Both the position numbers and the translations under genes were made by a program. Below are positions 31,222 through 41,435 of a DNA stretch of 64,000 nucleotides, piece after piece; position 1 is the stretch's first letter, and each line of letters opens with the position of its first letter. Location of the stretch: contig NZ_JADEWH010000018.1 of the NCBI RefSeq assembly GCF_015207755.1, positions 1 to 64,000 of the forward strand, read 5' to 3'. The notes beneath the pieces are model-generated. The model worked only from the letters and a program-made list of their open reading frames with translations, did no database searches and had not been told where the DNA came from. This DNA is from Nodularia sp. LEGE 06071. GTDB lineage: Bacteria > Cyanobacteriota > Cyanobacteriia > Cyanobacteriales > Nostocaceae.

Positions 31222-32079
31222 ATGCTTCCAGGAAATAAAAACACAGTTGTGATCACAGGAGCATCAACAGGAATTGGTGCGGCCTGTGCTTTACTCTTAG
31301 ACGAGTTGGGCTATTTTGTGTTTGCTGGTGTGCGTAAAGATGAAGATGCTCAAAGACTTCAAGAACAAGCATCACTAAAATTGAGACCAATCTTTTTAGA
31401 TGTGACTGAGGCGGAATCGATTAAATGTGCAGTTGAAACAGTCACAAATATCGTTGGTGATCGGGGAATTTTAGGTTTAGTAAATAATGCGGGTATTGCC
31501 GTTCCTAGCCCATTAGAATTATTACCAATTGCTGAATTTCGACAGCAGATGGAAGTTAATGTCACGGGACAATTAGCTGTTACACAAGGATTTCTGGATT
31601 TATTACGCCTGGGTAAAGGTAGAATTGTGAATATGGGTTCCATTAGTGGTAGAAGTGCTGCGCCGTTTCTGGGAGCTTACAATGCTTCAAAATTTGCCCT
31701 GGAAGCACTAACCGATGTGATGCGTATGGAGTTGCGACCTTGGGGAATTTCAGTTTCAATTATAGAACCAGGTGCGATCGCTACCCCAATTTGGGAAAAA
31801 TCGTTTCTGCTAGTGGACACAGCACGGAAAAACCTCCCACAATCAGCAGAAACACTTTACGGTGAAGCCATGAGTGCTGTACGTCAGAGAGTGGGGGCGA
31901 TCGCATCTGGGGGAATTTCTCCGGATCTCGTCGCCCAAATTGTGATTCAGGCGCTGACTGCAAAGCAGCCCAAGACACGCTATGTTGTGGGAAAAGACGC
32001 TAAAATTGCCGTCCTACTGAAGTATCTTTTGCCAGATCATCTTTATGACCGGGTAATGTTATATTCAATGGGCTTGTGA
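31222..32079 (+). CDS. Short-chain dehydrogenase/reductase
   Basis: A 285-residue SDR. Cofactor motif TGASTGIGAACALL, NNAGIA, MGSISGRSAAPFLGAYNASK (Ser and Tyr-x-x-x-Lys catalytic residues; quoted to 20), and EPGAIATPIWEK. The longer C-terminus (YVVGKDAKIAVLLKYLLPDH, quoted to 20) resembles the retinol- or 17-beta-HSD-like SDR subgroup, which often acts on lipophilic alcohols or ketones; the substrate is unknown. The frame opens far upstream, but ATG 31222 has AGGAAAG 5 bases before it and begins the conserved fold. Confidence 0.88.
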   Translation: MLPGNKNTVVITGASTGIGAACALLLDELGYFVFAGVRKDEDAQRLQEQASLKLRPIFLDVTEAESIKCAVETVTNIVGDRGILGLVNNAGIAVPSPLELLPIAEFRQQMEVNVTGQLAVTQGFLDLLRLGKGRIVNMGSISGRSAAPFLGAYNASKFALEALTDVMRMELRPWGISVSIIEPGAIATPIWEKSFLLVDTARKNLPQSAETLYGEAMSAVRQRVGAIASGGISPDLVAQIVIQALTAKQPKTRYVVGKDAKIAVLLKYLLPDHLYDRVMLYSMGL

Positions 32080-32521
32080 TTGAGTAGCAGTGAAAAAATT
32101 GGCCTTTTCGCTAAAAAAAGCAGTTTCACCTCTGACTCCTTCACGAAGCTTGCCGTTACATGAATTTACAATGAAGTTTTCAGCAGTTAAAGATATAACT
32201 TATTGTCATGTAATTGTACTGAAAATATCTTTGAGGTAATTGGAAAAATCAGCGCTGACACTCTTGGTATATTTGAGTTTTTTCTCTCAATACCCTGTGA
32301 TTTATACAAGTAATTCCTTTGGGAAGTGATGTGCCATTATTTGCTGCTATGTAGTGAGGATACGCAACTGGGATGTAAATTAGCATAACAGGGGAGCATT
32401 AATCATTATAAAAATTGGGTAAACCTCCCCATACAAAAACGGGTGCTTTTACCCTACCGGAAACAGCAAGCTATTTACGAAGATAGAAATGTAGGATGGG
32501 CTTTGATCCCCAGCAGCAACT
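32080..32521. other. Gene-free region between an SDR and a small conserved gene
   Basis: 442 bases of AT-rich sequence. A weak hairpin (GGGGAG 32391-32396 / CTCCCC 32425-32430) is the only structure seen. A short frame from 32443 overlaps the next gene in another register and is not credible. Confidence 0.5.
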
Positions 32522-32911
32522 ATGGAATATTTGTATTACCTGGCAAATGCCAGTCTAACTCTGAGAATTGTACAACATCTGCACGCCAGACCTCAGATGC
32601 CCGTTTCTTTCGTCACCGTGATTCATCAAATTGACGGCTGGGTGGTGAGGATAAAATTCAAAGAACAAGTTTCGCTTCAAGAAGATGGGGACTTTCGGGC
32701 TTTTCTCAATGAATTAGGAATTAGCTATAAGCCACCGATGCGCGTGCAAATGGCACTTTGGAGTTTAGAAGCCGGACAAACCCCTGTAGACGTAATGCGT
32801 CGCTACCAAGTTGCGATCGTTTCTCATGGTAGTCCAGAGAGAGAAGAAATTGAAGCGTTCCGGCAACAATTCGTGCGGGGGCTGGGTTACTGTCCAGAAA
32901 CACTGGCTTAA
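32522..32911 (+). CDS. Small conserved hypothetical protein
   Basis: A 129-residue soluble protein I recognise only as of the kind conserved in cyanobacteria. It begins MEYLYYLANASLTLRIVQHL, has VSFVTVIHQIDGWVVRIKF as an alternating beta segment, an amphipathic middle (EDGDFRAFLNELGISYKPPM, to 20) and ends FVRGLGYCPETLA. No signal peptide, TM or catalytic motif is visible. Codon use looks like that of its neighbours. Function unknown. Confidence 0.7.
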   Translation: MEYLYYLANASLTLRIVQHLHARPQMPVSFVTVIHQIDGWVVRIKFKEQVSLQEDGDFRAFLNELGISYKPPMRVQMALWSLEAGQTPVDVMRRYQVAIVSHGSPEREEIEAFRQQFVRGLGYCPETLA

Positions 32912-33009
32912 TCTTCCTCAGATTCAGCGCTGCTACCAGATAGGTAATTTTGTGGCTAATGAACGAGACAACTAAGTAGATTTTCACCAGACTAATCTAA
33001 AATCATCAG

Positions 33010-33516
33010 CTAGGCATCAATTGCAGAGTCAAAAGCTCCTGGTAGATATTCTTGCAGATAAAATTGGTATCCATCTGCTGATAAGCTAGCTAAAGCTTCA
33101 GAAGTCAATTTTAGCTCAGGGCGCTGTTTGGAGAGGCGCTGACAGGAGACAATCGCAACATCAAAGCGACATGGGTAGTCTGCTTTTTCCGGATACTGAG
33201 CTAAAAATATTCTCGCCGTCCGTCCAATTTTTGCCTGCTTTTGTTGTGTGATAGCACTTTTACCTCCAACATCCCAATTACCTTGACTACGGGTTTTCAC
33301 TTCTACAAATGCTACTTGGGGTAATTGGTTAACCAAGAGATTCTGTTCACCGCAGACCTGTTTTTCATCAAGCTGGGCGATCATGTCGATTTCTCCCCAA
33401 CGGCTGGAAAAGCGCCGATGTAAAATCTTCCAGCCGGTAGACTGTAACCATTGTGCTACGAGGTCTTCTCCTAATTCACCAATATCGGGATAATGAGAGG
33501 GATGAGGGTTCGCCAT
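33010..33516 (-). CDS. YraN family protein (UPF0102)
   Basis: A 168-residue protein with the YraN pattern: [20 protein letters not shown]-type start (seen as [19 protein letters not shown]), [14 protein letters not shown], and [12 protein letters not shown], the E-V-K of an endonuclease-like fold, then RFDVAIV. The family resembles Holliday-junction resolvases but has no established activity. Cyanobacterial members carry an internal insert, here around residues 55-65. Its ATG is only 11 bases from that of the divergent pentapeptide gene. Confidence 0.88.
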   Translation of the reverse strand: MANPHPSHYPDIGELGEDLVAQWLQSTGWKILHRRFSSRWGEIDMIAQLDEKQVCGEQNLLVNQLPQVAFVEVKTRSQGNWDVGGKSAITQQKQAKIGRTARIFLAQYPEKADYPCRFDVAIVSCQRLSKQRPELKLTSEALASLSADGYQFYLQEYLPGAFDSAIDA

Positions 33517-33527
33517 TGGTTAAAAAT

Positions 33528-34040
33528 ATGATGAATAATAAATTAAGTAATCGAATTGGAGCCAGTATACTCAGTGTATTACTTTGGGTAGTAGTTGGCA
33601 TCACAGCAATTGTCGGGTATACGCCAACAGCTTTCGCCCTGGAATATAACAAAGAGATTTTGGTAGAGGCTGATTTTTCTGGACGTGATTTAACAGACTC
33701 TAGTTTTACCAAAGCTAATCTCCGCCAGAGTGACTTTAACCATGCTAATTTGCGTGGTGTCAGCTTTTTTGCGGCAAATTTAGAATCGGCAAATTTGGAG
33801 AGTGCTGATCTCTCATTCGCCACTTTAGATTCAGCGCGATTAATCAAAGCTAATTTGACCAATGCGGTTTTAGAAGGTGCGTTTGCTTCTAACGCTCGGT
33901 TTGATGGTGCGATTATTGATGGAGCAGATTTTACTGATATTCTGTTGCGTCAGGATGAGGAAAAAAAATTGTGTCAACTGGCTAAAGGTACTAATCCGGT
34001 GACTGGTAGAGATACCAGGGATACGTTATTTTGTCCGTAG
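33528..34040 (+). CDS. Secreted pentapeptide-repeat protein
   Basis: A 170-residue protein. The N-terminus (about residues 1-35, with [19 protein letters not shown] and TAFA before the mature part) is a signal peptide, probably for the thylakoid lumen or periplasm. About ten A(D/N)LXX pentapeptides follow ([47 protein letters not shown]), predicting a right-handed beta-helix. A C-terminal region with two Cys ends the protein. It resembles the thylakoid-lumen pentapeptide proteins TL15/TL17 of plants. The frame opens upstream; ATG-ATG 33528/33531 gives the signal peptide. Confidence 0.86.
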   Translation: MMNNKLSNRIGASILSVLLWVVVGITAIVGYTPTAFALEYNKEILVEADFSGRDLTDSSFTKANLRQSDFNHANLRGVSFFAANLESANLESADLSFATLDSARLIKANLTNAVLEGAFASNARFDGAIIDGADFTDILLRQDEEKKLCQLAKGTNPVTGRDTRDTLFCP

Positions 34041-34109
34041 TTTAGATGGTGGGTTACGGCGCAAAATTGAACATCTTCATCTTGATCATTGATCTCGCCT
34101 AACCCACTC

Positions 34110-34234
34110 TACTGGACTGACACGCCTAAAATAGTGCATTATGTTTCTCTTGTGGAACAGGCAAGATGCTTGTTCTGGGCAGGCTAGAGAGCTTACCCCA
34201 CACTATTTATGCTTATGTACAAAATTAGATTCAC
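34110..34234. repeat. MITE-like inverted-repeat element, copy 3 (decayed)
   Basis: The left end TACTGGACTGACACGCCTAA and the interior GGAACAGGCAAGATGCTTGT match copy 2 at 17191-17325 closely. The right end has lost most of its inverted repeat. It lies upstream of por. Confidence 0.62.
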
Positions 34235-34266
34235 CCTATCCTGATCATTGGATTTTCAAAAGTTAA

Positions 34267-35304
<1,038 letters not shown>

Positions 35305-35320
35305 TACTTTTCCTAAGTTG

Positions 35321-35377
35321 AACCACAGATGAACACCGATAATTTAATTTTGAATTGTTTATCTGTGGTTTTTTTTG
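35321..35377 (+). terminator. Rho-independent terminator of por
   Basis: AACCACAGAT and ATCTGTGGTT form a 10-bp perfect stem with a 30-base loop, followed by a run of eight T. It lies 17 bases after the por stop. Confidence 0.8.
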
Positions 35378-35495
35378 TTGTTTACAGGGATTCCCCATTT
35401 TAATTTAGAGAGTAAGTTTATCAGTAAATTGTGATTTGATAAGGTTGAGATGGAATATGTTGGGGTCGCACCGAGCGCTCCTGGAGAAGATTTAT

Positions 35496-35723
35496 ATGGT
35501 TTCAGATTTTCACGACAAGCAGCAGCAGTCTTCTGTCAGCGACAAGAACGCGAATGGGGAGTACCACAACTATTTGACTAGCAGTGAAATCAAAGCAGGT
35601 TCAAAAGTTGTTATGACTCACGCCGAAAGGCAAGCTTTTATGAAAACATCTCCTTTAGGACAACTATTTGGAGTGTCACATTTACTCCCTGAAGTTGAAG
35701 GTTTAATGAGCAGCAACCATTGA
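35496..35723 (+). CDS. Small hypothetical protein
   Basis: A 75-residue soluble protein beginning MVSDFHDKQQQ and ending SHLLPEVEGLMSSNH. GGAGAAGA precedes ATG 35496 by about 6 bases, so I prefer this to an upstream in-frame start at 35436. The composition is hydrophilic, with the segment VVMTHAERQAFMKTSPLGQL as the only regular helix-like part. It resembles nothing I can name. It ends one base before the stop of the convergent Uma2 gene. It may be real because of the ribosome site and reasonable codon use. Confidence 0.5.
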   Translation: MVSDFHDKQQQSSVSDKNANGEYHNYLTSSEIKAGSKVVMTHAERQAFMKTSPLGQLFGVSHLLPEVEGLMSSNH

Positions 35724-35724
35724 C

Positions 35725-36303
35725 CTATTTTTTAGGAAATACCTGAGATAAATCCAAAACTAAATCAGGGAAAACGGACAGATTCACTGTCTCGTTAGGC
35801 AAGAAAATTAATTTGCAGCGATAACCAAATTTGTCTTGGAAATCTTGATAAGGCTCGCTGTAGCACTCTAAATAATTATCGACTAAATTGAAGATCCAAT
35901 AATTAGTAATCGCTGCTTTTGCATAAATCGGTAATTTTATTTCTTGGTCATATTTTAAAGAGGAATCAGCAACCTCAATTACCAGCAATATATCAGATGG
36001 CTGAGGATGAGCCGAAAGATAATTATCATCAACATTACGCACAATGGTTAAATCTGGTTCAGGTTCACTGTGTTGGGAGATGATAATTGGTTGTTGATTT
36101 CGTACTAAAGCACTGTCTGCTACAAGCTTGATTAACTCCCTAAATAAAAGTGTTTCACAAACAGAGTGTGCTGTACTTTTAGCCACCATCTGGACTATTT
36201 CTCCTTCAATTAGCTCAACTCGGTCATCTTCGGTGAAGAAGCTGAGTTCTGCCAGACGGTGATATTCATCTATGGTGAAGCGTTTAGCAGTACTTAGGCT
36301 CAT
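35725..36303 (-). CDS. Uma2-family (DUF820) putative endonuclease
   Basis: A 192-residue protein of the short Uma2 type. It begins with TIDEYHRLAELSFFTEDDRV and LIEGEIVQMV, has EPEPDLTIV as the PD position and LLVIEVADSSLKYDQEIKLP (quoted to 20) as the E-x-hydrophobic-K element, then NYWIFNLVDNYLE. It lacks the coiled-coil tail of the 7-kb and 52-kb copies. It lies on the minus strand, 20 bases after the DUF389 gene, so the two may be co-transcribed. Its role is unknown. Confidence 0.88.
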   Translation of the reverse strand: MSLSTAKRFTIDEYHRLAELSFFTEDDRVELIEGEIVQMVAKSTAHSVCETLLFRELIKLVADSALVRNQQPIIISQHSEPEPDLTIVRNVDDNYLSAHPQPSDILLVIEVADSSLKYDQEIKLPIYAKAAITNYWIFNLVDNYLECYSEPYQDFQDKFGYRCKLIFLPNETVNLSVFPDLVLDLSQVFPKK

Positions 36304-36323
36304 AACAGCTAAGGCATACAGGA

Positions 36324-37607
36324 TTATTGTAATCTTACAGGAGTTTCTAGCACGTTTACATCAACTAAGGGTGTGGCGTTAAAATTTTGTTTTAATAATT
36401 GAGTTTGAATTGATTGGGTGAGGCGATCGCGAATTTCTTCACTAGATGCTGTAATTTGCGGTTGACGCTGCACGTAAATCACACAAAGTAGAGTATTCTG
36501 ACCAGCAATATTAGCTCTGGTAAAGCGTACATTTGATTCGACTAATTCTGCTAACCCAACTTCTTCTACAGTTTTTTGGACTTCAGCGTTAGCACGTTGG
36601 GCTAGACTAGAGCGTTGGAGATTGGGAGAATTAATAAATTGCCAACTTAGCAAACCGCCCAAGCCGATGACAGTGATCACCAAGGCAGAAAAGAATATCT
36701 GTTTTTTACCACGCTGATAGCGAGTTCCTTGGGGAGACAACCCGAACACTCGAAACAAGAGGGCTGCTGAAAGATTAATGCCACATAGTTGCAAAAACAG
36801 TAAGAACAGCCCAGAAATTACCATATCCCATCTGCCTACTGCACTAGCCATACCGATAATTCCCGCAGGTGGAGCTAAAGAAGCGGCAACTAGCATTCCT
36901 GTTGCTGCCCCAGATACTAAACTACTCCGTTCTGACTGAACCAAGTTAAGCGCTCCTGCGGCTCCAGCTGCTAGTGGTAAAATTACTGCTACTGCTGAAA
37001 TTTGACTGTTTTCTACCATTAAACTCGTCGGAATTTCTTGCCGGAGGACGAGGCTAAGTAAGCAAGTAGTAATTATGGTGACGGCTAAAGCTGCAAAATA
37101 GCGTAGAATACTTCTTCCTAAGAGTTTGCGATCGCCCCATGCAGTACCAATGGCTGTATTCATCGCTGGGCCTGCAAACGGTGCAATCAGCATCGCCGCC
37201 ACTAGTAAGTAAGTTGTATTAGTATACAAGCCAATCCAGACCACAAAACCTGCGAGGACTGCATAACCAAGAAAGCCTCGCCATGAGCCAACACTTTGCA
37301 AACCAGAGAGAAAAATCTCAATTGGACTGCGTTCTTCCACATCTATCACCTGCTGCGGCGTTTCCGATACAGGTGGTTGCAGAGCCATCACACCAGTTGG
37401 TATTATAGTGATCTGTACTTTGGGCAAGTCTTGCAATTCCTCTAGGACTTTCCCAACTTCTCGATTGGAAACGTGAACAATCACCACATCAATCGGTTCG
37501 TCTGCATTCCCTTCAAAACGTGCAAGGTTTGAACCGTTATGAGATTTGGCGATATTAATAACTGCTTTTCCGTTTCCGCGTGGCACTTGGATAATGAGTT
37601 GACGCAT
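36324..37607 (-). CDS. DUF389 (TIGR00341-type) membrane protein
   Basis: A 427-residue protein. The N-terminal 85 residues form a small alpha-beta domain (RQLIIQVPRGNGKAVINIAK, to 20). Residues about 105-330 hold six or so TM helices with the typical segments VAAMLIAPFAGPAMNTAIGT (to 20) and PLAAGAAGALNLVQS, and SLAPPAGIIGMASAVGRW. A C-terminal soluble domain of 100 residues follows. The family is widespread, of unknown transport or structural role. GGAGGTG lies 3-9 bases before ATG 37607, a very strong ribosome site, so I choose that over GTG 37613. Confidence 0.85.
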   Translation of the reverse strand: MRQLIIQVPRGNGKAVINIAKSHNGSNLARFEGNADEPIDVVIVHVSNREVGKVLEELQDLPKVQITIIPTGVMALQPPVSETPQQVIDVEERSPIEIFLSGLQSVGSWRGFLGYAVLAGFVVWIGLYTNTTYLLVAAMLIAPFAGPAMNTAIGTAWGDRKLLGRSILRYFAALAVTIITTCLLSLVLRQEIPTSLMVENSQISAVAVILPLAAGAAGALNLVQSERSSLVSGAATGMLVAASLAPPAGIIGMASAVGRWDMVISGLFLLFLQLCGINLSAALLFRVFGLSPQGTRYQRGKKQIFFSALVITVIGLGGLLSWQFINSPNLQRSSLAQRANAEVQKTVEEVGLAELVESNVRFTRANIAGQNTLLCVIYVQRQPQITASSEEIRDRLTQSIQTQLLKQNFNATPLVDVNVLETPVRLQ

Positions 37608-37723
37608 TTTCACCTCCCATAGCTCACTATCTTGTTTTTTCAGGCGATCGCTCTACTACCTAAAGAAGTATGTTTGGAAAAATATATCTTATACTCGGAT
37701 TTCAATACTTTTCGGTTAAGGAG

Positions 37724-37753
37724 TGTAGAGACGTTCCATGGAACGTCTCTACA
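37724..37753. repeat. Perfect 30-bp palindrome
   Basis: TGTAGAGACGTTCCA joined directly to TGGAACGTCTCTACA: a 15-bp perfect inverted repeat with no loop. It is the best copy of the family seen also at 30901, 52572 and 23774. It lies upstream of the DUF389 gene and downstream of the PD-(D/E)XK gene. Confidence 0.9.
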
Positions 37754-37854
37754 AGGGTTTTCGGCTTAATATTACTTAATCTTGGGAAAATTTATTAGTG
37801 AAAATGTTTTTTTCGATATTGAAGATATTGAATTAATGAATAACTTAGAAATGG

Positions 37855-38958
37855 CTATTTTTCTTCTAACAATACTTGTCCTGTACTTGTAACCTTCCAA
37901 GGAAAATCAAAATAAGGTTGAATCTTTTGCAGTTCATGGATAGATTCTATAAAAAACGATTTAATAACAGATAGTTGCTCTTCTTGAGATAAAAATTCTT
38001 GTAGGCTTTTGCGATAAGAAATGCTAGACCATGCTGGAGCAATAGTTAAATTATGAGGAGTCCATTTATCAGGGTATTTTTTCACTATTTCCTGCATTGT
38101 TTGAATAAATTTTAAACGTTCTTTAAATTTATCAGAAACTCCTAAATATATCCCCAAATTTGGATAATCAGTCAAATTATCCGGATTTAAATTAAAATAT
38201 CCCAGACCACACCAAAAATTCGCATTAGGATACAGGTTAGTGTAGATAATATAATTGCTATCCCTTATCCAGAGAGTTATATTTTGTGTGGCTCTGATTA
38301 CATTATCAAAAACTATACTAAATTCTTTTTCTACTTCTTCGCTGAGAGTAGCTTTCATAAAATTAAAGGTTTTTGTGAAATTGACCATTGTCAATAAATC
38401 AACAGATGAAAGCTGATTAGTATGAGACATTCTGTGAAACTCCATAAATTTTAATATCTCTTTAGCCAAAGTATCAGTTTCGTACTTCTTCAAGAAGCCA
38501 TAAAACTGATACCACCTCAATTGAAAAAATTTTACGTTTGGGAGTAATTTTTGAATTTCTTCCTTTGGTTCGTAATCACGAGTGATGTAAATTAGAGTTC
38601 GCTGTTGAGGATATGATAAACTGCTCAAAATCTCAGCATACCTTTTTAATTGTTCCCATCCTTCAGTAGAACCAATTTTTGATTCAATAAATATAATATC
38701 TGTCTGATTATCATGTTCTAATTTAATAACAATATCAGGTTTACTACCGCTATGATGATGTTTAAGTGGCTGATAGAATTCTTGAGTTGAAAGGTTGATA
38801 TTTATTTCATTTTCATCACCAATAATTGATTCATGTTTGAGCCAAGCGATTAAAATATCGTGATTGATATCTAGAAAATAAGCAATAATTTCTGTAAAAA
38901 AGTCTTCAAGTGGTTTATTTGCTGAATGCAAATTCAGTAAGTTTGTAAATAATGACAT
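37855..38958 (-). CDS. PD-(D/E)XK nuclease-superfamily protein
   Basis: A 367-residue protein. Near the N-terminus are LEDFFTEIIAYFLD (conserved acidic helix), SGSKPDIVIKLE (Asp at the catalytic D position), and IIFIESKIGSTEGWEQLKRY, which holds E-S-K and the Q-L-x-x-Y helix. Together these are the complete PD-(D/E)XK core of PDDEXK-type restriction-like nucleases. The C-terminal 180 residues (after about 190) are not recognised; they hold an alpha/beta domain with several aromatic residues. It is single, with no methyltransferase or partner beside it, and looks AT-rich compared with the flanks. A defence role is possible but only an inference. Confidence 0.75.
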   Translation of the reverse strand: MSLFTNLLNLHSANKPLEDFFTEIIAYFLDINHDILIAWLKHESIIGDENEININLSTQEFYQPLKHHHSGSKPDIVIKLEHDNQTDIIFIESKIGSTEGWEQLKRYAEILSSLSYPQQRTLIYITRDYEPKEEIQKLLPNVKFFQLRWYQFYGFLKKYETDTLAKEILKFMEFHRMSHTNQLSSVDLLTMVNFTKTFNFMKATLSEEVEKEFSIVFDNVIRATQNITLWIRDSNYIIYTNLYPNANFWCGLGYFNLNPDNLTDYPNLGIYLGVSDKFKERLKFIQTMQEIVKKYPDKWTPHNLTIAPAWSSISYRKSLQEFLSQEEQLSVIKSFFIESIHELQKIQPYFDFPWKVTSTGQVLLEEK

Positions 38959-39391
38959 TTTTTAGAAAATCAATATTATTACGCAAAAGCTACACATAAT
39001 CACTCAAGCGATTGTGTATATTGTTGCGGGATATTTATTTTAAACTTGTATAAATTTTAACTTAATAAATATGGTTTGGCAAGATTATTAATGGAAAGAA
39101 CCTCACCCCAACCCTCTCCTTACTAAGGAGCTACGGTGTACACACAAGTCCTATCTGTCTGCCTTTGAGCCTATTTTGCCCCTAAATCCCCCAAGTTTGG
39201 GGGACTTTGAAAATTCTTGTTCCCCCATAATTGGGGGTTAGGGGGCGATTCGATCACTTGTGTATACACGGTAGTTACTAAGGAGAGGGAGCAGGAATTT
39301 TGTTTTTTTGCTGAACAATAGGGAATTTAGAATACTTTTACTAAGCTGATAATCTCTGAGGGATAATTTGTAATTTAAATTATTATTAATA
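38959..39391. other. Gene-free region with a MITE insertion
   Basis: An AT-rich spacer between the PD-(D/E)XK gene and dnaG. It includes the MITE-like element at 39131-39274 with apparent 11-base target duplications. Confidence 0.6.
39131..39274. mobile_element. MITE-like element with target-site duplication
   Basis: A 144-bp element. The left end CTACGGTGTACACACAAGT matches the reverse complement of the right end CTACCGTGTATACACAAGT at 17 of 19 positions. It is flanked by direct repeats TTACTAAGGAG at 39120-39130 and 39275-39285. Removing the element and one repeat restores a simple 9-bp-arm palindrome (CTCTCCTTA-C-TAAGGAGAG). The interior is G- and C-rich with a CCCCCAAGTTTGGGGG hairpin and has no ORF. 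Confidence 0.75.
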
Positions 39392-41308
39392 TTAAATTAA
39401 ATCTGTAATTGAAAATTGGCGTTGGCGGTCTAATTCTTGTAGTCGCATTTTTTCATTGTAGAAAGATTGATAGTATGATTGCCATTTTTCTGGTTCGGCT
39501 TCGGGGTCGGTTTGTTCCCAAAGTTCTAAGAAATAACGATAGCGTTTTTCTATTAATACTCTCTCCATACAAGCAACAGCAGCTTGAACTGCTTGGGGTG
39601 TCCGCAGTATTTCTTTCTGACTTTTCTCGTTCAAATGAAATAAATGGGAAATTGATGCGATTTCTGCTGATGATTCTAAATATCTATCTTGCAAACTTGA
39701 TATAATTTCTACTTCTTCTCCCGTTGATTCTAAAATCTTTTGCCACAATAATCGATGATGGGAAAAGCTAAATTCTAAATTTCGTTCTTCTAAGGTGTTA
39801 ACAATAACTTGACGCTGTTCGGGACAATGCAGGTAAATTCCTAACAGTAAGGATTCTGCTAATTCTAAAAGACCTTTATCCCCTGGGACTGTTGACTGGG
39901 GAGGTTCGTGACTATCCCGTTTTTTCTTACCAGATAGAGGTTGATTTTTTCTCGCCGTGGTGGGTGCAATTTGAGTTAACAGATTCTCTGCGCGTAGGGG
40001 TGTCATTCTCGTATCACCCAAACTGAGGATTTCGGCACAGTAAGAAACGTAATAATTTCGCGTATCACTGTTATCTATGTTTTGCAGTAATTTTACTATC
40101 TGCTGGCTCACTTGCTGAAAATCGGTAGCTTGTTTTAAGTCCCGGTCTTGAATGATTTGCTCAATCTGCCAGTTAAGCCACAGTGGAGCATTTGCTAACA
40201 GTTGCTCATAGTCTTCTCGTGTATGAGTATATAAGTATTCATCAGCATCTTTGCCATCGGGGATATTGAGAATTTTCAGTTGCACTTCGCCTTTATATGC
40301 TAATGCGGCAATTTCTCCAATGGCGCGTTCGGCGGCGATATTACCGGCTTTGTCAGCATCAAAGTTGAGGACTAATTGTTTCGATTCGGTGTAGCGTAAG
40401 ATTAATCTGACTTGTTCAATGCTTAAAGCTGTACCCAGAGAAGCCACAGCGTTAGTAATACCCGCAGCATGAAGGGCGATCGCATCAAAATATCCTTCTA
40501 CCACTACGGCTTGATCCAGTTTGGAAATTCCGTCTTTGGCGTGATCCAGGGCGAATAGAGTTTTACCCTTACTAAAAAGCTCAGTTTCAGGTGAATTTAA
40601 ATACTTCGGTTGTTCTTCAGATAGAGTTCTCCCACCAAAAGCAATTACCCGCCCTTGGATATCGCGGATGGGAATCATCAGGCGATCGCGAAACACATCA
40701 TAATAACCGCCGCCTTCCTTCCGGGGCTTAATCAATCCGGCTTTTTCCACCAGTTGCACTGGGTAATGTTTATCCTCCACCAGATAGCGATGCAGAGTTT
40801 CCCAGCCTGCGGGTGCATAACCTAAGCCAAACTGCTGAATAGTTTCTTCCCTAAATTGGCGTTCAGATTGCAAATATTCATATGCTTTTTGTCCTTGGCT
40901 TTGTCTGAGGGCGTGTTGATAAAACTGTCCAGTAGAAGCCAGAACCTCATATAACTGTTCACGTAAAGAAATCTGACGCTGTAATTCTTGGCGTTGTTCT
41001 GGTGCGAGAGTTTGCACAGGAACTTGGTAACGTCTGGCTAAATCTAACACCACCTCTGCAAAAGATTGTTTTCCCAAATCCATTAAAAACTTAATGGCAT
41101 TTCCCCCGGCTTGACAGCCAAAGCAATGGTACATTTGCTTGGTTTGACTGACTGTGAAACTGGGAGTTTTTTCATCATGGAAGGGACACAAACCCACAAA
41201 ATCTTTGCCGCGCTTACGTAAAACTACGTATTCTGAAACGACATCAACAATATCAGCACGTTGTTTAATTTCCTCAATTGTATCTGGGTGCAAGCGGGGA
41301 ATTTGCAT
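39392..41308 (-). CDS. dnaG: DNA primase
   Basis: A 638-residue DnaG that lays RNA primers for replication. The N-terminal zinc finger is CPFHDEKTPSFTVS with CFGC (CHC2 type). The TOPRIM core holds EGYFDAIAL and LNFDADKAGNIAAERA, and the C-terminal helicase-binding domain follows. ATG 41308 begins the conserved MQIPRLHPDTIEEIKQRADI; the frame opens 15 codons earlier. It stands divergently from the cell-wall hydrolase gene. Confidence 0.97.
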   Translation of the reverse strand: MQIPRLHPDTIEEIKQRADIVDVVSEYVVLRKRGKDFVGLCPFHDEKTPSFTVSQTKQMYHCFGCQAGGNAIKFLMDLGKQSFAEVVLDLARRYQVPVQTLAPEQRQELQRQISLREQLYEVLASTGQFYQHALRQSQGQKAYEYLQSERQFREETIQQFGLGYAPAGWETLHRYLVEDKHYPVQLVEKAGLIKPRKEGGGYYDVFRDRLMIPIRDIQGRVIAFGGRTLSEEQPKYLNSPETELFSKGKTLFALDHAKDGISKLDQAVVVEGYFDAIALHAAGITNAVASLGTALSIEQVRLILRYTESKQLVLNFDADKAGNIAAERAIGEIAALAYKGEVQLKILNIPDGKDADEYLYTHTREDYEQLLANAPLWLNWQIEQIIQDRDLKQATDFQQVSQQIVKLLQNIDNSDTRNYYVSYCAEILSLGDTRMTPLRAENLLTQIAPTTARKNQPLSGKKKRDSHEPPQSTVPGDKGLLELAESLLLGIYLHCPEQRQVIVNTLEERNLEFSFSHHRLLWQKILESTGEEVEIISSLQDRYLESSAEIASISHLFHLNEKSQKEILRTPQAVQAAVACMERVLIEKRYRYFLELWEQTDPEAEPEKWQSYYQSFYNEKMRLQELDRQRQFSITDLI

Positions 41309-41435
41309 TTTAGTCCATTGCTTCGTAGTGATAAATGCGGTGAGTCTACCCACTGATAGCTATTATATTCTTGTTGCCAAGCCAACAATCATGTATAAAA
41401 TTGCTTCAGTTTAATTTTTCGAGGAAATACTGACG

